A stretch of DNA of 20,067 nt. It comes from JBMNNU01 sp050942695. GTDB lineage: Bacteria > Chloroflexota > UBA6077. Position numbers and translations under genes: made by a program. Under the pieces are notes generated by a model. It saw only the letters and a program-made list of their open reading frames with translations. It did not search any database and was not told the origin of the DNA. The stretch covers positions 1-20,067 of the forward strand of contig JBMNNU010000024.1 of assembly GCA_050942695.1 (NCBI GenBank). The letters are read 5' to 3'. Positions 5,313 through 11,951 of this stretch are shown here, piece after piece (position 1 is the first letter of the stretch; every line of letters starts with the position of its first letter).

Positions 5313-7403
5313 CTACCTGGACGAAACGCCAACAATACGATCATACTCGATCGCCTGCTCCGGCAGGAAGTAGATGCCGTCCCGTCGCTCAAAATGGAGA
5401 GGAAGATCGGCAAAGAACTGTTGGGCATCGATAGGAACCGGAAGCCCCCTTTTTATGTGGCTCGCCACCATATAATTGAACAGAGCAAGAGCCCCGCGCT
5501 CCGAGTTCTCTATCTTTTCCCCGCTGCCTCCTGCCGGGAGCGGCAACTGAGCGAGGCGCTCCCTGACGGTCTGCCAGGCGCTCTCCGCATTCCCATCAAC
5601 ACCGCTCGCCAGGTTTACCTCGATAGCACCCATTGCTCCCCTGTTTTCACTCCCTCCCTCCACCCGTCCTCGCGTCTCCGCGTCTCTGCGTCTCCTTGCT
5701 TCACTCCTTGCAACCGTTTTCCTTGCTGAGATTACCAGGTCTCGCCGGACCGTATTGGCCGATGCCTGCTTGAAGCTTATCTGCCGTTTGTCCAGCGAGC
5801 GAACGTCGGCTACCTCGAAGCCCGCATCCTGGAGAGCCTGCTGGATCGCATTCCAGACCCGACAATCAGAGTTGTGAAAAGCTACAGTTATCCAACGATC
5901 AGGCTTGAGTACGCGGTGCATCTCTGAGAAGGCGCGCCGCATCAGTTCCTGATATTCGGCTACCCCTTTGGATTGCCCAGGGCTAACGATGGCCTCGGGA
6001 CCCTGTTGCGTAAACACTCCGAGCCAGGCTTCCCACAGAAAGTTGACCTCGGAGTAGCGAATATTATCTCCAAAGGGGGGATCGGTGAAGATGTAGTCCA
6101 CGCAGTTGTCGGGAACGTTGGGTAGAGATGTGGTGGATTGGGTGGTGATCAGCACATCCTCGCTTCTTTTCAACTGACTCATGCAGGACACAACAGTTCG
6201 AAAGCGAGCGGCCAGGGCTTTGATGACGTTGACCTCTCGCTTTAGCTTCGGAACGTACATCACTAGGGGGAGCACCCCCTGGTAGGCGCGCCTCATTCGC
6301 GTCAGGGATGTGGATGAGTTTACTATTACCTGGAGCATCAACTGTTTTGTTGAAAGGCTGGCTCGCGACCTCCAGGCAAGATGCAGAGCTGCGGCGAGCG
6401 CCCATAGGGTACGCTTGAAGTAGAAATCTGAGACCCGCTCCATCCCTCGATGGTAGCCTCTTCTCCACATATCCCCCCAACCTTTTTCATGAAACGAACG
6501 GTTCATCATGGGATTGTCAGGGTATCGATAGGGGATAGGAGACTCTTCGATCTGCCGCTGAAGCTGAAGGAAATTCTCGGCGGGTATCTCTTCTTTCGGC
6601 ACTCGTTTCCCCGTGTAGGAAACCCGTACCGGCACCTCTCTCGTTTTTCCAGAAGGATCGAGGACACGTAATAACCTGTTGGGCCGCAATGAGGTGTCGC
6701 AAGTCGGGCAGGTCAATCGTGGTCGCGGGCGCTTTCGGGCGAAATCGAATCCGGTCTCTGAAAAAGGGAACTCCGCATCGCAGTGAGGACAACGGAACAC
6801 CTCGCTCCAGATGACATAATCTATAGTCCTGAGCACTGAGTCCTGAGTGCTGAGATGGTATAGCCACCCACATTCCTCCTCCAGACGCTGCAACAGCTCT
6901 TCGAAGGCGGCTGCAGCCTCTGCCAGGTCCAAGGGGTGGCAATAGCTGCGCGCTAGGAAGGTAGCAGCCGGAGAGAGGTCGCAGAGAAGAGCCCTGCGAC
7001 CAATCTGGTTACATGCGACTCCCACCATCCCCGACCCGCAAAACCCATCCAATACCAGATCGCCGGGGTTGGTGAAGTGCTCGATATACCGGGCAATTGC
7101 CCGGTAAGGGACTTTGGTATGGTAGCTTAGGGCCAGGTAGGCGGGATCGGTCTTGCCCTCAGCGATATCTACAGCAATAGCTTCCCTGTAGTAGGGATTA
7201 GACTCGGAAACGCGCATACGCGGGGGCGCGGAGACGAAATCGTAGATATAAGGGTTAGGGAAAGGGGAGTATAGAGGCAGCGAAGCGAGAGCCAGCAATC
7301 GTTCATCGCTTCCCAGTGGGCAACCTTCCATCTCCCTGGCTCTCTGGAGATGGCTCAGCAGTTCTGACCGTTGGATAGGCTGCTGGAGGCTATCATCGGA
7401 CAT
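5313..7403 (-). CDS. Zinc-ribbon DNA methyltransferase (N6-adenine/N4-cytosine type), apparently orphan
   Basis: About 696 residues from the ATG at 7403 (a TTG at 7418 is also open; neither has a clear ribosome binding site). Numbered from the TTG, the order is: HTKVP..R..IEHFTNPGDLVLDGFCGSG (100-130), the SAM-binding motif I; a zinc ribbon with CxxC pairs at 210/213 and 237/240; a helical central part; the catalytic motif DPPFGDNIRYSE (446-457); and SLDKRQISFKQ (541-551). A conserved-looking tail ends in DGIYFLPEQAIEYDR. Motif I precedes DPPF, with over 300 residues between. No endonuclease, helicase or specificity subunit is adjacent. Two repeat-like stretches lie inside the frame: residues 189-198, and about 568-598. 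It could serve epigenetic regulation, or be left over from a defence system. Confidence 0.88.
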   Translation of the reverse strand: MSDDSLQQPIQRSELLSHLQRAREMEGCPLGSDERLLALASLPLYSPFPNPYIYDFVSAPPRMRVSESNPYYREAIAVDIAEGKTDPAYLALSYHTKVPYRAIARYIEHFTNPGDLVLDGFCGSGMVGVACNQIGRRALLCDLSPAATFLARSYCHPLDLAEAAAAFEELLQRLEEECGWLYHLSTQDSVLRTIDYVIWSEVFRCPHCDAEFPFSETGFDFARKRPRPRLTCPTCDTSLRPNRLLRVLDPSGKTREVPVRVSYTGKRVPKEEIPAENFLQLQRQIEESPIPYRYPDNPMMNRSFHEKGWGDMWRRGYHRGMERVSDFYFKRTLWALAAALHLAWRSRASLSTKQLMLQVIVNSSTSLTRMRRAYQGVLPLVMYVPKLKREVNVIKALAARFRTVVSCMSQLKRSEDVLITTQSTTSLPNVPDNCVDYIFTDPPFGDNIRYSEVNFLWEAWLGVFTQQGPEAIVSPGQSKGVAEYQELMRRAFSEMHRVLKPDRWITVAFHNSDCRVWNAIQQALQDAGFEVADVRSLDKRQISFKQASANTVRRDLVISARKTVARSEARRRRDAETRGRVEGGSENRGAMGAIEVNLASGVDGNAESAWQTVRERLAQLPLPAGGSGEKIENSERGALALFNYMVASHIKRGLPVPIDAQQFFADLPLHFERRDGIYFLPEQAIEYDRIVGVSSR
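5666..5697. repeat. GAGACG-type repeat inside the methyltransferase
   Basis: On the coding (-) strand this reads AAGGAGACGCAGAGACGCGG and continues in the same style. It encodes a basic, low-complexity segment (EARRRRDAETRGR, about residues 573-585) at the end of the catalytic domain. It resembles the GGGGAGACGGGGAGACG tract inside valS. Frame is preserved. Confidence 0.65.
6825..6854. repeat. CTGAGTCCTGAG repeat inside the methyltransferase
   Basis: On the + strand AGTCCTGAGCACTGAG is followed by TCCTGAGTGCTGAG. It is the same family as the intergenic tracts at 412-474 and 4288-4373. It is read in frame as LSTQDSVLRT (residues 189-198), between the SAM-binding half and the zinc ribbon. A host segment appears to have received this element without frame loss. 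Confidence 0.7.
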
Positions 7404-7564
7404 GATGGTATTGTGCAACAGCTTCGTTGAGATAGCAAGCGTTTATCAAAACAGGTGGTGAGGCGTTCGGCAAAGTGAGCTCGAACAAAGATGGGGTTGC
7501 CCTCGCTTGGTAGAATCGCACAGTAGACGTAGGGGTTCTTCTGCGAGTGCGTTGTCGCCTATTG

Positions 7565-7576
7565 AATGGTACCATT
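7565..7576. promoter_or_regulatory. 12-bp palindrome in the divergent intergenic region
   Basis: AATGGTACCATT is a perfect palindrome lying 55 bases before the ATG of the dehydrogenase gene, in the 227-base region between it and the divergent methyltransferase gene. It could be an operator. I see no convincing promoter for either gene in this stretch and nothing else that I can name. Confidence 0.25.
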
Positions 7577-7630
7577 GCGAAACCAACGAGGGTATAGGCT
7601 GGTAACTTGAAAAAACAAGGAGATGTCGGC

Positions 7631-8512
7631 ATGAAAGTAGGGTTCATCGGCCTTGGGAAAATGGGGAAGCCTATGGCAATAAACCTCTTGAAGAAAGGCT
7701 TCGAGCTGACGGTCCACAACCGCAGTAGGGGCGTCGTCGATGCCCTGTCGGCCATGGGCGCTAAAGCGGCCAACTCCCCGCGGGAAGTAGTGGAGGCTTC
7801 GGAGATCGTTCTAACCTGCCTTCCTACACCTGCGGCGGTTGAGATGGTCTTTCTGGGAAAGGATGGGCTGATTCCATCGGTAAAACCCGGCCAGATCCTG
7901 GTAGACCATAGCACCGTTAGCCCTACCACTAGCCGGAAGCTTCACGCGGCTGCGGCTGAGAAGGGGGCTTACTTTCTCGACGCTCCCATCAGCGGAGGTG
8001 TGCCCCGTGCAGAGGCGGCTACCCTGACTGTGATGGTTGGGGGAGAAGCCGAAGCTTTCGAGCGGGCAAAGCCCGTTTTCGACGGTATGGGCAATAAGGT
8101 GGTGCTCGTCGGTGGGCCGGGAGTTGGGAGCGTAGTTAAGCTGGTCAACCAGTTGCTGGTGGGCATTCACACGGCGGCGGCGGTGGAGGCCCTGGTGTTC
8201 GGCGTCAAGGCCGGGGCGGATCCTCGAGTGCTGTTGGAGATCATAGATTCCAGCTTTGGCGCAAGCGCCATGTTCAGCCGGACCGTACCGATGGTTTTGG
8301 CGCGGCAGTTTGCATCGGCTACCGACGTGGGTATCTTGAGCAAAGACATGGGGCTTATCACCCGATTCGGGAAAGAGCTGTCCACTAGGCTGCTGTTGGG
8401 CGCGGTAGCGGAGCAGGTCTTCGACGAGGGGGTGGGCTTGGGACTGGCGAATCAAGACATGTCTTCGTTGGTGCTTCCCCTGGAGAAGATCGCGGGAGTA
8501 GAGGTGAAATAA
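7631..8512 (+). CDS. NAD(P)-dependent beta-hydroxyacid dehydrogenase (GarR/HIBADH family)
   Basis: A 293-residue cytoplasmic oxidoreductase of the 3-hydroxyisobutyrate / tartronate-semialdehyde reductase family, at its usual length. The dinucleotide fold opens with GFIGLGKMGKPMA (4-16). Arg31 after the second strand (HNRS) suggests NADP. The substrate loop is DAPISGGVPRA (117-127), and the catalytic lysine is K170 in GSVVKLVNQ, the KLxNQ form seen in GarR-like enzymes. The start is ATG 7631, with AAGGAG 8 bases upstream; a TTG at 7607 would precede this site and is rejected. It could reduce tartronate semialdehyde, 3-hydroxyisobutyrate-type substrates, succinic semialdehyde or glyoxylate; the substrate cannot be told from the sequence. 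It lies 87 bases before larB on the same strand. No sugar-acid catabolic genes are nearby. Confidence 0.93.
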   Translation: MKVGFIGLGKMGKPMAINLLKKGFELTVHNRSRGVVDALSAMGAKAANSPREVVEASEIVLTCLPTPAAVEMVFLGKDGLIPSVKPGQILVDHSTVSPTTSRKLHAAAAEKGAYFLDAPISGGVPRAEAATLTVMVGGEAEAFERAKPVFDGMGNKVVLVGGPGVGSVVKLVNQLLVGIHTAAAVEALVFGVKAGADPRVLLEIIDSSFGASAMFSRTVPMVLARQFASATDVGILSKDMGLITRFGKELSTRLLLGAVAEQVFDEGVGLGLANQDMSSLVLPLEKIAGVEVK

Positions 8513-8542
8513 TTGCGCCTGTCTGATTCTGTCGAGTATAAT
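8513..8542 (+). promoter_or_regulatory. Candidate promoter of larB
   Basis: A perfect TATAAT at 8537-8542 stands 18 bases after TTGCGC (8513-8518), directly after the stop codon of the upstream dehydrogenase. Transcription would begin near 8549, giving a leader of about 50 bases before larB. The -35 match is weak (only TTG), so the call rests on the -10 box and position. It may also drive nfnA, nfnB and fdhA. Confidence 0.5.
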
Positions 8543-8599
8543 TCCTCCTAGAATTTGCAAAGAGTCTAACCAGGTTAAGCAACATAATATTGGTGTATT

Positions 8600-9361
8600 A
8601 TGCATCATAAGAAGATGGAAGCCCCGTCATCTCCTGATGTCTCGGTAGATGATCATCATGGCGAGACGCCCATCGAATATGCCAGGCCGGACCTCGATCG
8701 GGAGTACCGAAAAGGGGTACCGGAGGTGCTCCTGGCGAGGGGGAAGCGCCATGAAGACCTGCTCGCAATCGCTAGGGAGTTCGTCGATCGCACCGGGCGG
8801 GCTATCATCAGCAGGGTGGATGATAGCCTTGCTGCCAAGTTGCATGCAGAGTTTGCAGATTGCACGTTATCGGAACACCATCCATCCAAAATGGTCGTCG
8901 TCAAGCGTAAGGACTACCAATTACGCCTTACCGGCGGAAAGGTAGGCGTTATCACTGCAGGTACTTCCGACGTGCCTGTGGCGGAGGAAGCGCGTATCGT
9001 TGCGGCGGAGATGGGGTGTGAGACCTACGCGGTGTACGACGTCGGTGTGGCCGGGATCCATCGCCTATTCAAACCGCTGAAGGCCTTGCTTGAGGACAGC
9101 AAGGTCGATGCGCTCGTGGTAGCGGCAGGCATGGACGGCGCGCTGCCCTCAGTGGTGGCGGGATTGGTAGATGTGCCTGTGATAGGGCTACCCACTTCCG
9201 TTGGTTATGGTCTGGGAGGCGATGGGGTTGCGGCTCTCATGTCCATGCTGCAGACCTGCTCACCAGGCCTCACCGTGGTGAATATTGACAATGGCGTCGG
9301 AGCTGGTGCGACGGCGGCGCTAATTGCCAACCGGGTTGCGAGAGCACGTACATCCTGGTAA
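8600..9361 (+). CDS. larB: LarB, nickel-pincer cofactor biosynthesis carboxylase/hydrolase
   Basis: LarB carboxylates the pyridinium ring of nicotinic acid adenine dinucleotide and hydrolyses its phosphoanhydride. This is the first step towards the nickel-pincer nucleotide of lactate racemase and related epimerases. The 253-residue protein matches the family in length and in its AIR-carboxylase-like C-terminal half: ITAGTSDVPVAEEA, AAGMDGALPSVVAGL, and PVIGLPTSVGYGLGGDG. The N-terminal half has the expected ARGKRHEDLL and VDRTGRAIISR segments. The first ATG (8600) lacks a strong ribosome binding site; an ATG at 8615 is an alternative. No larA, larC or larE is visible, so the partners must be elsewhere, or the cofactor serves another enzyme. 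It lies 138 bases upstream of nfnA; that gap has no gene and no clear terminator. Confidence 0.92.
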   Translation: MHHKKMEAPSSPDVSVDDHHGETPIEYARPDLDREYRKGVPEVLLARGKRHEDLLAIAREFVDRTGRAIISRVDDSLAAKLHAEFADCTLSEHHPSKMVVVKRKDYQLRLTGGKVGVITAGTSDVPVAEEARIVAAEMGCETYAVYDVGVAGIHRLFKPLKALLEDSKVDALVVAAGMDGALPSVVAGLVDVPVIGLPTSVGYGLGGDGVAALMSMLQTCSPGLTVVNIDNGVGAGATAALIANRVARARTSW

Positions 9362-9499
9362 GTATCGAAAGCCTTTTGATAGTAATGGGCACGACGCTAG
9401 CGAGCCCAACGTTATTTAGATCCAGCCAGAAGGGATCCTGCTTTCCGGGCGTCTCGAGCAACTACAAAGGCACTTCGGCGTTCACGAAGGAGTAAGTTG

Positions 9500-10360
9500 A
9501 TGTATGAAATTACATATCGCGAAGACCTCACCCCTACCATCCACCTGTTTCGCATTGCAGCCCCCATCGTAGCTCGCAAAGCTCTGGCCGGACAGTTCGT
9601 CATCATCCGCATCGACGAAACCGGCGAGCGAATACCGTTAACCGTTGCCGACTACGATAGAGATGAGGGCACGGTGACCGTCGTCTTTATGGAGCTGGGC
9701 AAAACTAGCTGCAAGCTGGCCTGCCTTCAGAAGGGCGACAGCCTGGCAACCTTCACCGGTCCCCTCGGCCTCCCAACGGAGATCGAGAATTTTGGCACGG
9801 TATGCTGTGTGGGCGGCGGATTCGGCACCGCTACCATCTACCCCATCGCCCGGGCGATGAAGGAGGCCGGAAACAGGGTCATCTCGATCATCGGATTCCG
9901 CAACAAGGATCTCATCTTCTGGGAAGAGAAGATGAGATCGGTCAGCGACGAGATCATCGTTACTACAGACGACGGCAGCTACGGCCGAAAGGGGCTGGTA
10001 ACCGAGCCCCTGAAGGAGTTGTGTGAAGCAGGCAAGCTGAACCGGGTTGTTGCTATCGGCCCAATTCCCATGATGAAGTTCGTTTCCAAGACTACACAAC
10101 CGTTTGGCGTCCCGACGGTAGTGAGCCTCAACCCGATAATGGTGGACGGCACCGGCATGTGCGGCGCCTGTCGAGTATCCGTTGGCGGCGCAACGCGCTT
10201 TGTATGTGTGGACGGGCCAGACTTCGACGGGCATAAGGTCAACTGGGATGAGTTGGCAGCTCGAAACCAGATCTATAAAGAGAGCGAACAGCTTTCGATG
10301 GAGGTCTGGAAATGCAGTTGCGGCGAGCGAGAGGGGAAGGGGGTGCAATCCCATGGCTAA
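9500..10360 (+). CDS. nfnA: NfnA, NADH-dependent ferredoxin:NADP oxidoreductase small subunit
   Basis: Small flavoprotein of the electron-bifurcating Nfn complex, which couples NADH and reduced ferredoxin to NADP reduction in the cytoplasm. The 286-residue protein has a ferredoxin-reductase fold: an FAD domain (about 1-95, with IPLTVAD for the flavin), an NAD-binding domain starting at CCVGGGFGTATIYPIA (102-117), and a C-terminal [2Fe-2S] site with D216, C221, C224 and C236. The spacing of that site fits the Asp-Cys3 ligation known for Nfn. Similar proteins are annotated as sulfide dehydrogenase SudB or as a dihydroorotate dehydrogenase electron-transfer subunit; the partner next door decides for Nfn. 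The ATG at 9500 is 7 bases after AAGGAG; an adjacent TTG (9497) is less likely. It overlaps nfnB by 8 bases, suggesting coupled translation. Confidence 0.93.
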   Translation: MYEITYREDLTPTIHLFRIAAPIVARKALAGQFVIIRIDETGERIPLTVADYDRDEGTVTVVFMELGKTSCKLACLQKGDSLATFTGPLGLPTEIENFGTVCCVGGGFGTATIYPIARAMKEAGNRVISIIGFRNKDLIFWEEKMRSVSDEIIVTTDDGSYGRKGLVTEPLKELCEAGKLNRVVAIGPIPMMKFVSKTTQPFGVPTVVSLNPIMVDGTGMCGACRVSVGGATRFVCVDGPDFDGHKVNWDELAARNQIYKESEQLSMEVWKCSCGEREGKGVQSHG

Positions 10361-11780
10361 GCTAGATCTCAACCGGCAACCGATGCCCTCCCAGGACCCG
10401 TTAGAGCGAAGCAAGAACTTCAACGAAGTTGCCCTTGGGTACAGAGAAGAGCAGGCGCTGGCCGAGGCGTCCCGTTGCCTACGATGTAAGAATCACCCCT
10501 GCATGGAGGGATGCCCCGTCAACGTAGATATTCCTGAGTTCGTCGGGGCGCTCAAGGACGGCAATATGGCTGAGGCCGTGTCGATCCTGAAGAGGAAGAA
10601 CAACCTGCCGGCGATCTGCGGCAGGGTATGCCCTCAGGAAACCCAGTGCGAGTCCCTTTGCCTTCTCGGCAAGAAGGGTGCGCCCATCGCCATCGGCCGC
10701 CTGGAGCGCTTCGTGGCAGACTGGGCTCTCTCTCATACCAACAGCAATGGGGCGAGGGTCGATCCGGATTCGATGCCGCTGCCGGGCGCGGGGAAGGTGG
10801 CAATTATCGGCGCCGGCCCCGCTGGCTTGACTGCGGCCGGAGACCTAGCGCGGATGGGCCACAAGGTGACCATCTTCGAGGCGCTGCATCTCCCCGGCGG
10901 GGTTCTAACATACGGCATCCCTGAGTTCCGCCTTCCCAAGGCAATCGTGCAGGCGGAGGTCGAGTACGTCAAGTCGCTGGGGGTCGAGATCCTCTGCGAC
11001 GTGGTGGCAGGCAAGGCCATTACGGTGGACGAGTTGATGAACGAATGGGGATTCGACGCCGTCTTCCTTGGAACCGGCGCCGGGCTTCCCAGCTTCATGG
11101 GGATCCCCGGAGAGAACTGCAACGGAGTGTACTCTGCCAACGAGTTCCTCACACGCAGCAATTTGATGAAAGCCTACCTCTTCCCTCAGTACGACACCCC
11201 AATCATCAGGGGCAAAAGGGTGGCGGTGGTCGGAGGCGGCAACGTCGCTATGGATGCCGTCCGCACGGCCAAGAGGCTGGGAGCCGAGTTGGCCGCCATC
11301 GTGTATCGCCGGTCGAGATCCGAGATGCCTGCACGGCACGAAGAGGTAGAGCATGCCGAGGAAGAGGGGATCGAGTTCTACCTGCTGACCAATCCCACCC
11401 GCATCCTGGCCGACGAAAAGAACTGGGTGAAAGGGCTGGAGTGTATCAAAATGGAGTTGGGCGAGCCCGATGCCAGTGGGCGACGTTCCCCGGTGCCGAT
11501 CAAAGGCTCCGAGTTCGTGCTGGATGTGGACACAGTGATCATGGCTATCGGTACGAGCCCGAACCCTCTGGTCCCAAGGAGCACCCCGGGACTGGAAGTA
11601 AGTCGCCGGGGCACAGTAGTGGCCGACCCTCAGACGGGCAAGACCACCAAGGAGGGGGTCTACGCTGGAGGGGACGTTGTGACGGGTGCCGCGACAGTGA
11701 TCGAGGCCATGGGCGCTGGCAAGCGTGCGGCCGCGGCTATCGACGAGTATGTGCGCGCCAAGGTGGCCGCGCGGAACTAA
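10353..11780 (+). CDS. nfnB: NfnB, GltD-like FAD/NADPH large subunit of Nfn
   Basis: A 475-residue flavoprotein often annotated as homotetrameric glutamate synthase GltA or SudA. With nfnA adjacent and no glutamate-synthase large subunit visible, the bifurcating Nfn large subunit is the better call. The N-terminal cysteines C42, C45, C50 and C54, then C89, C93, C99 and C103, should hold two [4Fe-4S] clusters. FAD binds at GAGPAG (153-158), NADPH at GGGNVA (294-299), and the C-terminal YAGGDVVTGAATVIEAMGAG closes the FAD site. The ATG (10353) overlaps the end of nfnA and has a purine-rich site (AAGGGGG) upstream; the open frame extends further 5', but only as antisense-like sequence inside nfnA. 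Its flavin modules are closely similar to the middle of FdhA, encoded downstream. It is separated from fdhA by 171 bases carrying an inverted repeat. Confidence 0.93.
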   Translation: MAKLDLNRQPMPSQDPLERSKNFNEVALGYREEQALAEASRCLRCKNHPCMEGCPVNVDIPEFVGALKDGNMAEAVSILKRKNNLPAICGRVCPQETQCESLCLLGKKGAPIAIGRLERFVADWALSHTNSNGARVDPDSMPLPGAGKVAIIGAGPAGLTAAGDLARMGHKVTIFEALHLPGGVLTYGIPEFRLPKAIVQAEVEYVKSLGVEILCDVVAGKAITVDELMNEWGFDAVFLGTGAGLPSFMGIPGENCNGVYSANEFLTRSNLMKAYLFPQYDTPIIRGKRVAVVGGGNVAMDAVRTAKRLGAELAAIVYRRSRSEMPARHEEVEHAEEEGIEFYLLTNPTRILADEKNWVKGLECIKMELGEPDASGRRSPVPIKGSEFVLDVDTVIMAIGTSPNPLVPRSTPGLEVSRRGTVVADPQTGKTTKEGVYAGGDVVTGAATVIEAMGAGKRAAAAIDEYVRAKVAARN

Positions 11781-11806
11781 ACTAAAGGTAGTAGCAATCG
11801 GTTTTT

Positions 11807-11917
11807 AGCCATCAGCCATCAGCTTTCGAGCGCCGGTAACCGGTTTTGACAAAGGATTCGGCATGCAACCCCCAGTACCGATTTCGGCAGATTGCTGATG
11901 GCTGATTGTTGATGGCT
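11807..11917. repeat. Inverted AGCCATC repeat between nfnB and fdhA
   Basis: AGCCATCAGCCATCAGC (11807-11823) is matched in inverted orientation by GCTGATGGCTGATTGTTGATGGCT (11894-11917), with about 70 bases between. Inside is a small palindrome, CCGGTAACCGG, at about 11834-11844. The element could fold over the whole intergenic region and attenuate readthrough from nfnB into fdhA, or it may be an inert repeat. No ORF is supported here. Confidence 0.7.
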
Positions 11918-11951
11918 GAATTGACAGCCATCGCGAGGAAAAGGACCGGAG

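Noticed and set aside
5313..7403. Part of a complete restriction-modification or BREX-like system
   Set aside because: Both flanking genes (fchA and the dehydrogenase) are metabolic and no endonuclease, ATPase or helicase gene is in the window.
7811..8608. 265-codon open frame opposite the beta-hydroxyacid dehydrogenase
   Set aside because: The opposite strand has all family motifs; this frame has a composition typical of antisense translation of GC-rich coding DNA.
10353..11780. Glutamate synthase (NADPH) small subunit/GltA
   Set aside because: The adjacent overlapping partner is an NfnA-type flavoprotein with Asp-Cys3 ligation and no glutamate synthase large subunit is visible; Nfn fits better.
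11045..11785. 246-codon open frame overlapping nfnB in another frame
   Set aside because: No domain recognised; nfnB in the main frame is complete with both dinucleotide sites.
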